A DNA stretch of 64,000 nucleotides, from the NCBI RefSeq assembly GCF_921293095.1, contig NC_060252.1, positions 46,686,881 through 46,750,880 on the forward strand. The letters are read 5' to 3'. The notes under the pieces are model-generated. The model was not told the DNA's origin. It worked only from the letters and a program-made list of their open reading frames with translations, and did not search any database. This DNA is from Ischnura elegans. Lineage: Eukaryota > Arthropoda > Insecta > Odonata > Coenagrionidae. Of the stretch, positions 27,001 through 34,033 are shown in pieces. The position numbers and the translations under genes were made by a program. The first letter of the stretch is position 1; each line of letters begins with the position of its first letter.

Positions 27001-30000
27001 TGTGGTCCCCACCATAATGTCTTTTGTTAGAACAAGCTTATGCCTATGCTAGGTTTCTCTCTTCCTTAGCTTTTAGTATTTCGGCAAAGATAAGCCACAA
27101 AGATGTGATGAAAAAACAATCTTCACTTGAGAATCAAACACTCTCAAATTTCTTTTCTCACTGGTCCACCTCATCCATGAATGTTGCTGCAAGTGAAGAG
27201 TAGTAAAAGTTTAAATTTTTTAAAGTAAACTACTGGTTATTTAACCGTATGTAGGATGATCAATTAATTGCTTTCAAAAATTGTAGATGTGGACTTTGAA
27301 CTAATAAAAGCTTTTCGCCAGGATGATTATATTAGGATGAATTTTTACCTTATGCGTATTTCTTTTACTATGGAGATATTTATTTAAGCAACCCCTGTTA
27401 TTTTCAGGGAGTATGGCACCACAGTTGATACTCTGGTATTAGTTAGTGCCTGGGTTGAAAATCCAACTGGCTATACTTCATCTGCTAAGCTTCCCGTTAA
27501 AGTCACAGGTCTTCAGATTGAGGGGGCAGTTTTGAATGACCAAGGACTTGTTCCATGCAATGAAGACTCTCCGAGTGTTTCTCTAGCCCCTGATTGTTAC
27601 ATCGCATGGGTTCCAGAGGTATGTATAATCCAATACAAATTTCTCATTTGTCTCAATGTGAGAGGCTAAATTTAGTTGCACAAGACAAAAATGCTTGCAC
27701 AGTTGAACACCCCAATTCCACAACCATTGGTAGTTTGGGAATACTGTGTTTGGATTTTGTGTGCTGTGGTTGTAACCAGTGTAATATGGGGATCTTCAAT
27801 GTTTTTTATGAGGGAATACCATAAGTTACTGCAAAGTGGGATGAACTTCAAATAAAATGTTTAACTCAAAAATAATTTATGATTAAGAAGAAAGTAATTG
27901 TAGGTACAGTAACTCCCGATTATCCAAATGGGGAGATGCACCTTGCATAATCAGATTACACAGATAATCCATACTTAAATTTAATTTCTTCTAATTTTCA
28001 TAATTTACGTAAATCAAACAATCCATTATTACTTACGCACATTGTCTATTACTTTAGGTTGCTCTCCGGAATTGTCAAGAGCTTTCTCTTCCCGACCGTG
28101 ATCTTGTTTTCGGTGATAACGTGATTGTACTTGTATTCCTAATCTTACATGTAATACCTGGTTTCCAAAAAACCACCACGCACCTGTGGCTTCGAGGTCA
28201 TGGATTCTGGTAAGTGGTTTCCATGAATGCTTCCGAACCACTGTGCGACGTCAGAAACTACACTGAAAGCCTCCATGCCGAGTAGTTGCATCTCGCACAA
28301 GTTGCCCACGATGCAACTGCTGTGGGACGCAGATCCCTAACCAGCTCTGAGCTATGTGCCTCATGCATGCATTGGTAATCTCAGACGATCTAAAACTCCT
28401 ATTTACTCGTATAGAAACTAGGTCCCGGTGACGTCACGTGGAGTGGCATCGCATGGGTGCCAATATGGACTTTTTCCAATGCGGTTAAAATTGACCATTG
28501 CCATTCGTCTAAACTGGGATTTCTGAATCCAAATAATTTGTATATTATGAATACACTAATCGTGGGTAACAAATCGCAGTCAATGCCTTTCGTTTTCTTT
28601 GATGAAGGAAACTACCCTATTAAACATTGTACGTAATATTTCTATGATTTCACAAATGATTAATTATTGAAGAATCTTCTAAAATTAATCAAGTTTTTTT
28701 TTCCCTCTGCTGATCATCATCTACAATGTTAGAGCAGACATCCAAGTAAACTTGAAACATTCCTTATCAACAAGTAGATTAAATAATTCTACCTCAATAA
28801 GGGGACTCTAATGGAAGTTATTAGCCTGGTGTTGCATTACATTAGAAAAAATGCAAATATCTTGGTGCTTTTGTGTCCGATTTTATTTTTTTATAAAGAT
28901 CATGGAATACTTCCAAGTACCATGAACTCATGCAATGATAATCCATAACCCGGATAAACCGCAGCCGGATGATCGGGAGTCTGCTGTATCTAAATTTACT
29001 AACAGTCATATTCAACCATTGGGTAATATTCCAAAATGGCCGAGGAAAAAGAATGCACATGTGTATATATCGTAGAATATCAAACATTAAATCTTATTAG
29101 TAAAAAATATGGTAAATAAAACATTTTAAAATGGTAAAAGTCATTTGCGATCGATACAGTGTTTAATATATGTAGTTCAATGAGCTGTCTGCAATCTACG
29201 TCATCAATTCTGTCAATGCTTGCCTCTGCACAAGAGCTTCTGTATGCCTCCATATATACTGATGGAGGAAAATACTTGCCGGCAGAAAAAGGATTTCTTT
29301 GCATGGGCTGCAACAAAGCAAATACTTTCTCCCCATTTCTACTGTCCATCTCCGTGATGTGACTCCAGTGTCTTGGCGGCAAGGCATCAATGCAATACTC
29401 TATACATAGCTGCATCTTCAATTTTTTAGCTGAGATATTTGTTGTATAGTACTTTCCTACAGTAATTTTTACAATTAGTAATATAGAGAACATAACTAAA
29501 AAGTCGTCTGTCTTTTCCATGGTGAGTCAAACCTGCCGGTGCAGTCACGCTAAGTCCTGCCTGGGCAAGTCGAATCATCTCCGCTTAATAAAGTGTTATA
29601 AGAGTAACTGTGTGTCGTATTGTCGGCAGATACGACAGCGAATATTTTTGTATAGAGTGGGAAAGTTTCAGCTGGTGAAAACAAATGCAATTACAGCAGA
29701 CTCCTGGTTATCCGGCTGCGGTATATCGGTGTTGCGGATTATCCGTGCATGATTTTCACTCACCCTCAATATTTTCCGCGATCTTTATATAAAAATCTGA
29801 TGCAAAACCACCGGAATTACTGCATTTGAATGCTAGGACACACCAGGCCTATTATTTCCATTAGAATTCCTATGGTAAAACGGATGAAATTGTGCACTAG
29901 CTGCATTCACTCCTTGCTCCTGTTTGCCAATCCCCGCGGTGCATGCTCTGTGATCACGGATACACGTCCTGCAGCAGTTGCAACCTGGGCAACTTGTGCG

Positions 30001-32189
30001 AGACGGGACTATGTGGCGTGGTGCCTGAAAGTGTTGTTTCCGACGTCACACAGTGGTTTTGAAGCATTCATGTAAACCACTTTTCTGTGTATGTGATCAC
30101 GCAGCCGCCGATGCGTGGTTTTTGAAACCATTTCTTATATGGAACCTTAATAATACGAGTAAATCCTTGTTATCGCCGCTAAAATGATAGCGGTCTGGCA
30201 AAGAAAGCTCTCAATGAGTCTGGGAAGCACTCTAAAATAACATAACAAGTGCATAAATGATAACGCATTGTTTGTTTTACATAAATTATGAACATCACAA
30301 AACATTAAAGTGAAAGTTTGGGTTATCCGTGTTTTCCGATTATTCGTGGCGTCTCTCCCCATCGTTACCCCGGATAATCGGGAGTGTGCTTTATTCAGAA
30401 AAAGTTGTTTCCCACTTAGTATGCCTCAGAAACATTGTTGGATAATGGAATTCTGGATTTGAAATTTTGAATTTGGGGTGCTTAACTGTATTGTCGAATA
30501 AAGAAGTGATGCAGTACTACCTCCATTAAAAAAATTCGACGGGACCAGGAAAATGGCACCTTTGTTGTAAGGGGGTTAGGTATATACATAGAGGTGCATA
30601 GTTGCATGATAAACAAAGAGTTCATGTTGATTGAAAGATGAGTCACAAATATAGCAGCTGCAGTTGGCTGATTGTAGCGATGTTCTTTTAAAGGATGAGG
30701 AATTCTGACTAGAGTAAAAAATGAAGCATGTCCATAACGTTACTTAAGTACCTTGCATGACTGACTTACTCAGTGATGGTTATGAATTCGTATTCGTAAT
30801 TATTCTTCCCGAAGAGCTTCTGTGGATAGTTGAAATATTGCATGAAGGAGGGGGAATGAAAATAATTGTATGAATATCCTCTAAAGCCTGGATTTTCACA
30901 CCCTTACCCTTCGAAAAAATTAAAAATGCCTGAAATTGCTTTTCCATATGAGCCAACAGTAGATGGCCTACTATGGGGATGGCAAACCCTGGGGATCTTA
31001 ACCTTGGTTACTTTTTTTGGATACAGGTAGAATTTGTGATTTTCTTGGAATTGATTGGAGTACATTAAATTTCAATGAACCTCTTGAATCTGGAGGACAA
31101 CTCTACTAACCTGAACTTCCTGTCACAGTGTATGCAACCTGTGTGACAAAATTATAGATATTTTTTTCTGAATGTCTTCAAAATTGTACCTGAAATGAGG
31201 ACACATTCAGAAGAATTTCAAACTGGGCTAAGGTCTGCATAATGGATGGCAGTGTTTATTTGGAAGACTTTCCCTACATCCTCTGGGCTGATAATGCTGT
31301 GGTCTGGTATATTAACACCTACGATGTACAAGACCACTGCACACATCTGCATCATCAGACCCGATGAATTTGGAAAGTCTCCCAACAAAATATCAGTTTC
31401 CATTCTGTCAGTGGCGGATACAGAAAAAACTCATGGGGTGGGTGCAAAAGATACCTCGAGTTACCTTTACTTTTATCGCAATGAAAAATAATCAAGTCAT
31501 GCAAATTTTACGAAGGTTTCCACTTAAGTGATTATGTAAAAACCAAAACAATGCCATCTTTTGCTATAAAAAAATTACAATTGTGGCTCTGCAATGTTTG
31601 TCAATACGGGCAGCCCCACAAGGGGGGACGTGCGTCCCCAACCTGTATGCCCCACTGCATTGTGTAGACCCTAACCCCATTGGAAGTTCAAGAAGAGATC
31701 AACTGAATACATAATTCACCAGGAATGCCTTTGATCCTTTACCAATAGGTCTGTTTTAAGTCCATTGTTCGCTCAACTTTTCTTTAAAGTACAAAATTAC
31801 GTTCCTCACATAAAAAATAGATTTTGGTCTCATTTCTAAGACCTTCTGATGTCCAAATTACTCTAAGTACACCCATATAATTCGTCTATTCAGTCCATGC
31901 AAAAAAATTTTTGCTCATTGTGTAACGTTCTAGTGCTTTCTGCTGATTACCACTCTTTTTTTCAGCAGTAATTTCAAATGTTTTCAGGTAATTCTTAAAG
32001 GCTACTTATAACTGGCATTTCATTATTACATTTCAGACTGCACGGAGTAGCTCCGAAGAAAGTATTTTTCTTCCAATTTATCAGAATGAAAGGCGGGAAG
32101 TGGTAGTCACTAATGTTAGTATTCCATGCAATGGAGGAGATCAGCCGAGATGGATTCAGTCTGGCGTTGCCTTGTTCCTTCATTCCTAG
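1..32189 (+). CDS. DYNC2H1: Cytoplasmic dynein 2 heavy chain, C-terminal 24 exons (5' part outside window)
   Basis: Encodes the last 1,482 residues of the motor subunit of dynein-2, the minus-end motor that drives retrograde intraflagellar transport in cilia. Exons: 1-176, 451-665, 1682-1915, 2952-3161, 3970-4183, 10802-11080, 12532-12668, 12772-12857, 15035-15198, 15688-15846, 16071-16310, 16444-16593, 17254-17373, 18525-18726, 19525-19685, 20452-20709, 20884-21127, 22572-22768, 24488-24611, 24722-24819, 26248-26469, 26627-26823, 27408-27618, 32037-32189; stop TAG 32187-32189. Phases join without a break, and the only odd donor is GC at 15847. Segments such as [37 protein letters not shown] and [10 protein letters not shown] match the dynein-2 rather than the dynein-1 or axonemal type. 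Human DYNC2H1 has about 4,300 residues, so roughly two thirds of the gene lies upstream. The Drosophila relative is btv. No coding frameshift or stop was found, so the gene looks intact. Confidence 0.95.
1114..1633. mobile_element. Pogo/Tigger-like MITE with TA duplication
   Basis: A 520-bp segment in DYNC2H1 intron 2. The left end CAGTGGAACCTTGATCTAT and the right end ATAGATCAGGGTTCCACTG are near-perfect inverted repeats, each flanked by TA (1112-1113 and 1634-1635), as expected for a Tc1/mariner-pogo transposon. No ORF of transposase size is present, so it is a non-autonomous copy. Confidence 0.8.
2430..2755. repeat. Two tRNA-derived SINE heads in opposite orientation
   Basis: At 2688-2752 (+ strand) an A-box-like stretch TAGCTTAACTGGCTAAAGC is followed at tRNA spacing by the B box GGGTTCGAATC. 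At 2434-2503 the complementary strand has a related stretch, TAGCTTAAGTGGGTAAAGC, with a weaker B box (GAGTTAAAATCCC). Neither can form an acceptor stem, so these are SINE promoter heads rather than tRNA genes. They lie in DYNC2H1 intron 3. Confidence 0.6.
3336..3878. mobile_element. Pogo/Tigger-like MITE with TA duplication
   Basis: A 543-bp element in DYNC2H1 intron 4. Left end CAGTAAAACCTCTTTAAAC, right end ATAGAGGTTTTACTG, flanked by TA (3334-3335 and 3879-3880). An internal copy of the end motif (GGAGGTTCACTACATAGAG) recurs near both termini. No transposase ORF. A short relative is visible at 18093-18116 (AGAGGTTTCACAAAGTAAAG). Confidence 0.8.
5168..5412. repeat. Fold-back hairpin element 1
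   Basis: Two arms of about 115 bases (5168-5281 and about 5299-5412) are reverse complements with few mismatches, around a loop of roughly 17 bases. The arms carry GCCGACGTTTCAAGTACCG on the left and its complement on the right, where CTGATGA (5328-5334) is followed by a potential short stem and GAAAC (5355-5359). It ends only 4 bases before the TTAA of the piggyBac element. It shares this layout with the hairpins at 50.3 and 52.5 kb. Confidence 0.85.
6299..8316 (-). pseudogene. piggyBac transposase remnant
   Basis: Read on the minus strand, an acidic N-terminal region ([12 protein letters not shown]) is cut by a 165-bp MITE at 7925-8089 and resumes as [14 protein letters not shown]. The transposase core follows: [32 protein letters not shown], and [13 protein letters not shown] with a conserved aspartate. 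A frameshift in a poly-T/A tract near 7200 leads to [21 protein letters not shown] second frameshift near 7030-7045 precedes MDNYFTSVD (another conserved aspartate), and a third near 6675-6720 precedes the cysteine-rich C-terminal domain ([22 protein letters not shown] is visible from about 6400 down to 6310). At least three frameshifts plus the insertion make it inactive. Family: DDE_Tnp_1_7. Confidence 0.9.
7925..8089. mobile_element. Short hAT-like MITE nested in piggyBac transposase
   Basis: A 165-bp insertion flanked by an exact 8-base duplication CTACCATC (7917-7924 and 8090-8097). The ends are AGGCGGATCCA on the left and TGGATCCGCCCCTG on the right. It has a G-run and a C-run that can pair (7939-7976). 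Removing it rejoins the acidic N-terminus of the transposase, which shows that it inserted after the piggyBac copy. Confidence 0.85.
8317..9620. other. piggyBac internal sequence 5' of the transposase
   Basis: Sequence inside the piggyBac element, upstream of the visible transposase (minus-strand sense). Only short minus-strand ORFs occur (for example 8486-8725 and 8905-9096), and none shows a recognisable domain. Read as untranslated or decayed element sequence. Confidence 0.5.
10008..10123. repeat. Terminal fragment of the pogo-like family found at 27.9-30.4 kb
   Basis: The stretch from CTCAATGAGTCC through CCCAGATAATCAGGAGT and ending CTG before TA (10124-10125) matches the right end of the element at 29694-30391 (CTCAATGAGTCTGGGAAGCA...GATAATCGGGAGTGTG). 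Only this end is present. Confidence 0.65.
11155..11448. mobile_element. hAT-like MITE with perfect 8-bp duplication
   Basis: A 294-bp element with inverted ends CAGGGGTCTCCAA and TTGGAGACCCCTG and a perfect target duplication TTTTAGAC (11147-11154 and 11449-11456). Sub-terminal ACGGCCCGC and GTGGCCC stretches are typical of non-autonomous hAT elements. It sits 74 bases after DYNC2H1 exon 6 without disturbing the donor. Confidence 0.93.
13036..13155. mobile_element. 120-bp MITE
   Basis: Inverted ends TACCATATTTCTCG and its imperfect complement ATAAATATGGTA enclose CCCCCTC on the left and GGGGGAC on the right. This resembles the small MITEs with TACCGTATTT-like ends seen in many animal genomes. 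Located in DYNC2H1 intron 8. Confidence 0.6.
13976..14755. mobile_element. 780-bp DNA transposon remnant with 8-bp duplication
   Basis: Flanked by an exact GACGTTGC duplication (13968-13975 and 14756-14763). The left end CACAGAGTAGATATATACAG and the right end (complement) ACAGAGTAGGGATATACAG are inverted repeats. No long ORF, hence non-autonomous. The 8-base duplication fits a hAT-type or P-type element. Located in DYNC2H1 intron 8. Confidence 0.85.
14769..14870 (+). repeat. Short repeat with hammerhead-like core motif
   Basis: Directly after the 780-bp element, CTGATGA (14783-14789) is followed by T-GCT-GTA-AGC, a possible 3-bp stem, and GAAAC (14800-14804), then an A/T-rich tail with AATAAA. 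The order matches the CTGATGA, stem II, GAAA core of hammerhead ribozymes, but the stems I and III needed for cleavage are not evident here. Confidence 0.4.
15847..16070 (+). other. GC-AG intron of DYNC2H1 (intron 10)
   Basis: Exon 10 must end at AACAAG (15841-15846), because the next exon continues the protein as [13 protein letters not shown] in phase 0. The following bases are GCAAGT, the extended consensus of non-canonical GC-AG introns, and the acceptor is TTGCTTTCAG (16061-16070). No GT donor nearby preserves both frame and similarity. Confidence 0.85.
16918..17055. repeat. Fragment of pogo-like family
   Basis: CTCCTGATCATCCAGG, then a GATGGG/GAGGCGACATGAATTATC block, AAAACACGGATAATCC and GTAAATCAAACA match the left part of the elements at 27.9-30.4 kb. 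One end only, in DYNC2H1 intron 12. Confidence 0.6.
17583..17740. repeat. LINE 3' tail fragment
   Basis: The stretch CATCATCATTAGTCAACAAT followed by CTAAGATTGGTTTGACGCAA and a pyrimidine-rich part resembles the 3' tails of RTE-type LINEs in arthropods. A related complementary motif (GCATCAAACCAATCTTAG) occurs at 36633-36650. Located in DYNC2H1 intron 13. Confidence 0.5.
17741..18524. other. Intron 13 remainder, no recognisable feature
   Basis: AT-rich intronic sequence. Apart from a 24-base relative of the 3336-3878 MITE at 18093-18116, no ORF, repeat or RNA gene is visible. Confidence 0.6.
21128..22571. other. DYNC2H1 intron 17, no recognisable feature
   Basis: 1.44 kb of AT-rich intronic DNA ending in TTGTTATTTTCAG. 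Short ORFs on either strand lack any recognisable motif. No inverted repeats with target duplications were seen. Confidence 0.6.
24030..24075. repeat. Single MITE end (CAGTGGCGGATAC type)
   Basis: CAGTGGCGGATACATAGGGGG matches the left end of the complete MITE at 31409-31657 (CAGTGGCGGATACAG). No matching right end was found, so this is a truncated copy. Located in DYNC2H1 intron 18. Confidence 0.5.
24350..24398. repeat. Perfect 22-bp hairpin
   Basis: Arms 24350-24371 and 24377-24398 are exact reverse complements (left arm begins CCACTGAATTGTAG), around a 5-base loop TTCCT. Pairing does not continue beyond the arms. Located 89 bases before DYNC2H1 exon 19. Confidence 0.9.
24901..25149. mobile_element. 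hAT-like MITE with perfect 8-bp duplication
   Basis: A 249-bp element with ends CAAGGGCGTACCCAG and CTGGGTACGCCCATG and an exact TTCAAATC duplication (24893-24900 and 25150-25157). G-rich and C-rich subterminal tracts. In DYNC2H1 intron 20. Confidence 0.93.
25599..25894. mobile_element. hAT-like MITE, family also at 43.6 kb
   Basis: A 296-bp element with an exact GGTGCAAT duplication (25591-25598 and 25895-25902) and ends GTGGCACAGC and GCTGTGCCCTG. Internally it resembles, in reverse orientation, the element at 43585-43865 (shared stretches around AATATCCCTCA, TTTTGAACCATT and GGTATGGAATA-type sequence). In DYNC2H1 intron 20. Confidence 0.9.
27907..28986. mobile_element. Pogo/Tigger-like element, copy A
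   Basis: A 1,080-bp element flanked by TA (27905-27906 and 28987-28988), with left end CAGTAACTCCCGATTATCC and right end GATGATCGGGAGTCTGCTG. No transposase ORF. The interior (28205-28330, containing CTCGCACAAGTTGCCCA) is repeated in inverted orientation in copy B at 29694-30391. Located in the last DYNC2H1 intron. Confidence 0.85.
29080..29520 (-). CDS. Orphan ORF, 146 codons, between two pogo-like elements
   Basis: Minus-strand ORF with a good translation-start context (CACC before ATGG). It begins MEKTDDF and a hydrophobic stretch [16 protein letters not shown] that could be a signal peptide or membrane anchor. The rest is not obviously low complexity and has four cysteines in LCIEYC, SSCAEA and VDCRQ. 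It is not recognised as any family. It lies on the 704-bp segment enclosed by inverted copies A and B, antisense to DYNC2H1, and its intronless structure could be a chance ORF, a captured exon, or part of a larger element. No polyadenylation signal was assigned. Confidence 0.3.
   Translation of the reverse strand: MEKTDDFLVMFSILLIVKITVGKYYTTNISAKKLKMQLCIEYCIDALPPRHWSHITEMDSRNGEKVFALLQPMQRNPFSAGKYFPPSVYMEAYRSSCAEASIDRIDDVDCRQLIELHILNTVSIANDFYHFKMFYLPYFLLIRFNV
29694..30391. mobile_element. Pogo/Tigger-like element, copy B (inverted relative to A)
   Basis: A 698-bp element flanked by TA (29692-29693 and 30392-30393). Left end CAGCAGACTCCTGGTTATCC, right end GATAATCGGGAGTGTGCTT, slightly mutated from CTG. 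The interior runs opposite to copy A, with TGGGCAACTTGTGCGAGAC against its complement in A. Non-autonomous. Confidence 0.82.
31256..31385. repeat. Degenerate inverted repeat
   Basis: The stretch TTGGAAGACTTTCC...GGGCTGATAATGC (31259-31298) is partly complementary to GCATCATCAGACCC...GGAAAGTCTCCC (31349-31383). Both strands therefore encode similar short peptides. It looks like an old fold-back element and has no visible target duplication. Confidence 0.5.
31409..31657. mobile_element. hAT-like MITE (CAGTGGCGGATAC type)
   Basis: A 249-bp element with ends CAGTGGCGGATACAG and CTGTATGCCCCACTG, flanked by CATTCTGT (31401-31408) and CATTGTGT (31658-31665), an 8-base duplication with one mismatch. 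Relatives of its end occur at 24030 and, with GGATCC, at 7925-8089. Confidence 0.85.
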
Positions 32190-34033
32190 AGGGTATAAAT
32201 CAGCATTTAAATTTCTAGTTTCTGTACAAACACATTGTATGTAACTGATCATATCAAGTAGATATTTGATCAGCTTAAGCTTGACATCTCTTGCTAAGTA
32301 CAAGAAAATAATAACTGTAACTCATCTCCTACCAAAATAAATAAAACAACCATTACCAAAAATGTTTATATTTTCAGAAGATATAATCTCTTTACAAAAT
32401 CCTCTCTCTAGGCATATTTCTTGCATGTATTTTCCCAGTAAATTTTCTTTTTCTTTATCATGGTTGTCCAATGAAAGTGTCACATAGAAGCAAGGTCAAC
32501 TTGCTATCACTGAATATCATTACTAGGTAATGATAATTTATGGCTATTTTCACATCCTTTTTCACAAGTTACATCATTTGATAGTGATCACAAACTGTAA
32601 TATGATTTCATGTACATAATTTTGTCATATATTGCTCTGTTGCCTAACAAATCTATTGAATAACTTACTTATTAGTTATACTCAAATATCAGTCTCAAGA
32701 AATAAAGTAATTTTGCCACCCTTTGAAATAGACAGCTTCAACATGCAATAAAATGATCCTTCACATCATTTTAGACCAATGCTGGTAGGGCCCAATAAAC
32801 TCCACGAGATTCTTCATAATTCAATGAACTCTGGGTTCCTTTTAATTTTTTTAAGTCACAAGTCACCCCAAAGTTTCATTAAAAATAAAGCTATTTCTAT
32901 ATAATAATAAAAAAAATATAGGGAAATATTCATAGTAACTGAAATAGAAATAAAGAAAGTAATTGAAGGCAAGAATTTTATTTCTTGCATTCTCTTGATC
33001 ATTATATTGGGGTCATCATGTACCCTAAAATCTAATGTGATATTTCATTATATCATGCCACTATTAATGCCAATTTTGGCAGCATATTTTTTTCATATAC
33101 AGAAAAGTCAATTTCATAAAGTTCCATAACTATGCAACCAAGAATTTTTTTATGTACACAAAATTAAGTATGATATTGAATTGTAGCTACAAAACATACA
33201 GACTAAAATCCTAAATAAAGTGATGTTAAATACGAAAATATACTGAGAATAATGATTTTTCATTACAAGCCAACAATATTGGCCTTTGGAGCGAGTATTG
33301 TGCTAAACAGAGGAATAACTTAGCCTTGGCAAGTTTTGGTTTAAATTACATGGATGACATGTAAAGATAAAAAAATGTGGCTACACATAAAAGGAAAGCA
33401 TCCTTTACATACAATGAACTATGAATGATGCGGAAGACATTTCAAGCAAATATCAGGAACAAATGGTATAACCCTGAATGCGATAATCCATGCAACAAGG
33501 TATGTGATGCACCCTGGCCATAAAACTGTCAGGGAAATATTTATCTACTCGGGATGGAATCTGTAGAAACTCTTAAGCAAAATTCATTCCTTACCATTTG
33601 TGGTTATCCATTAATTAGTTTCCATTTTCTTCATCAAGAGCATTTCTAGCACGTACTGTCAGCAGTTTTATCTTTGACAGAACCAACTCACCAATTCGAA
33701 AGGCCAATAGCCTCCTATTATCACACATATTTTAGAGATTTGTGGTGATTACTTCTGGCTTTCTCCTCCTACCTATACTATGTAATGTTGTGGCACTTGT
33801 GATATTGGAAAGGGAAAATTACATACTGTTTTGGGATTGCACTCCCCACATCCCTTTCTTGGACGGAGAGTTCCTAATTCTTTTTCCTCATTTTTTTAAG
33901 ACTGCAAAATTCCACACTTCCGTGTGCCTCCCTTTTTTCCACTTTTGATTGCAACCTCTCTTCCATGGCCCTTGCGGCACGGGGCTCCAGACGGGGTAGC
34001 TTTTTGGCACTTGGGAGTGGGGAGAGGTTGACG
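32190..34033. other. Convergent 3' flanks of DYNC2H1 and the zinc-finger gene
   Basis: AT-rich sequence holding the 3' UTRs of two convergent genes. Overlapping AATAAA signals at 32336-32341 and 32340-32345 lie about 150 bases after the DYNC2H1 stop and are the likely polyadenylation signal. On the minus strand an AATAAA (32977-32982) could serve the zinc-finger gene about 1.05 kb after its stop, though this is uncertain. No other gene is seen. Confidence 0.55.

Larger units (their letters stand above)
22572..32189 (+). other. DYNC2H1: DYNC2H1 exons 18-24: end of AAA6 and C-terminal domain
   Basis: Exon 18 has [20 protein letters not shown], the conserved motif at the end of the ring. Exon 19 has [12 protein letters not shown]. 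Exons 20-24 form the C-terminal domain, including [37 protein letters not shown], a variable middle part, CYIAWVPE and, in the last exon, [18 protein letters not shown] before the stop. The final intron (27619-32036, 4.4 kb) is the longest of this part and is filled by an inverted pair of pogo-like elements and a MITE. The very C-terminus (GVALFLHS) matches the expected end of the family, so the stop appears authentic. Confidence 0.9.

Noticed and set aside
26917..27020. 5S rRNA-like or other RNA-gene-like segment (ACGTTAAGCTGTGGTCCCCAC)
   Set aside because: It resembles the end of 5S rRNA only loosely and lacks the internal control region. More likely the 3' tail of a retroelement, but no second copy was seen in the window.
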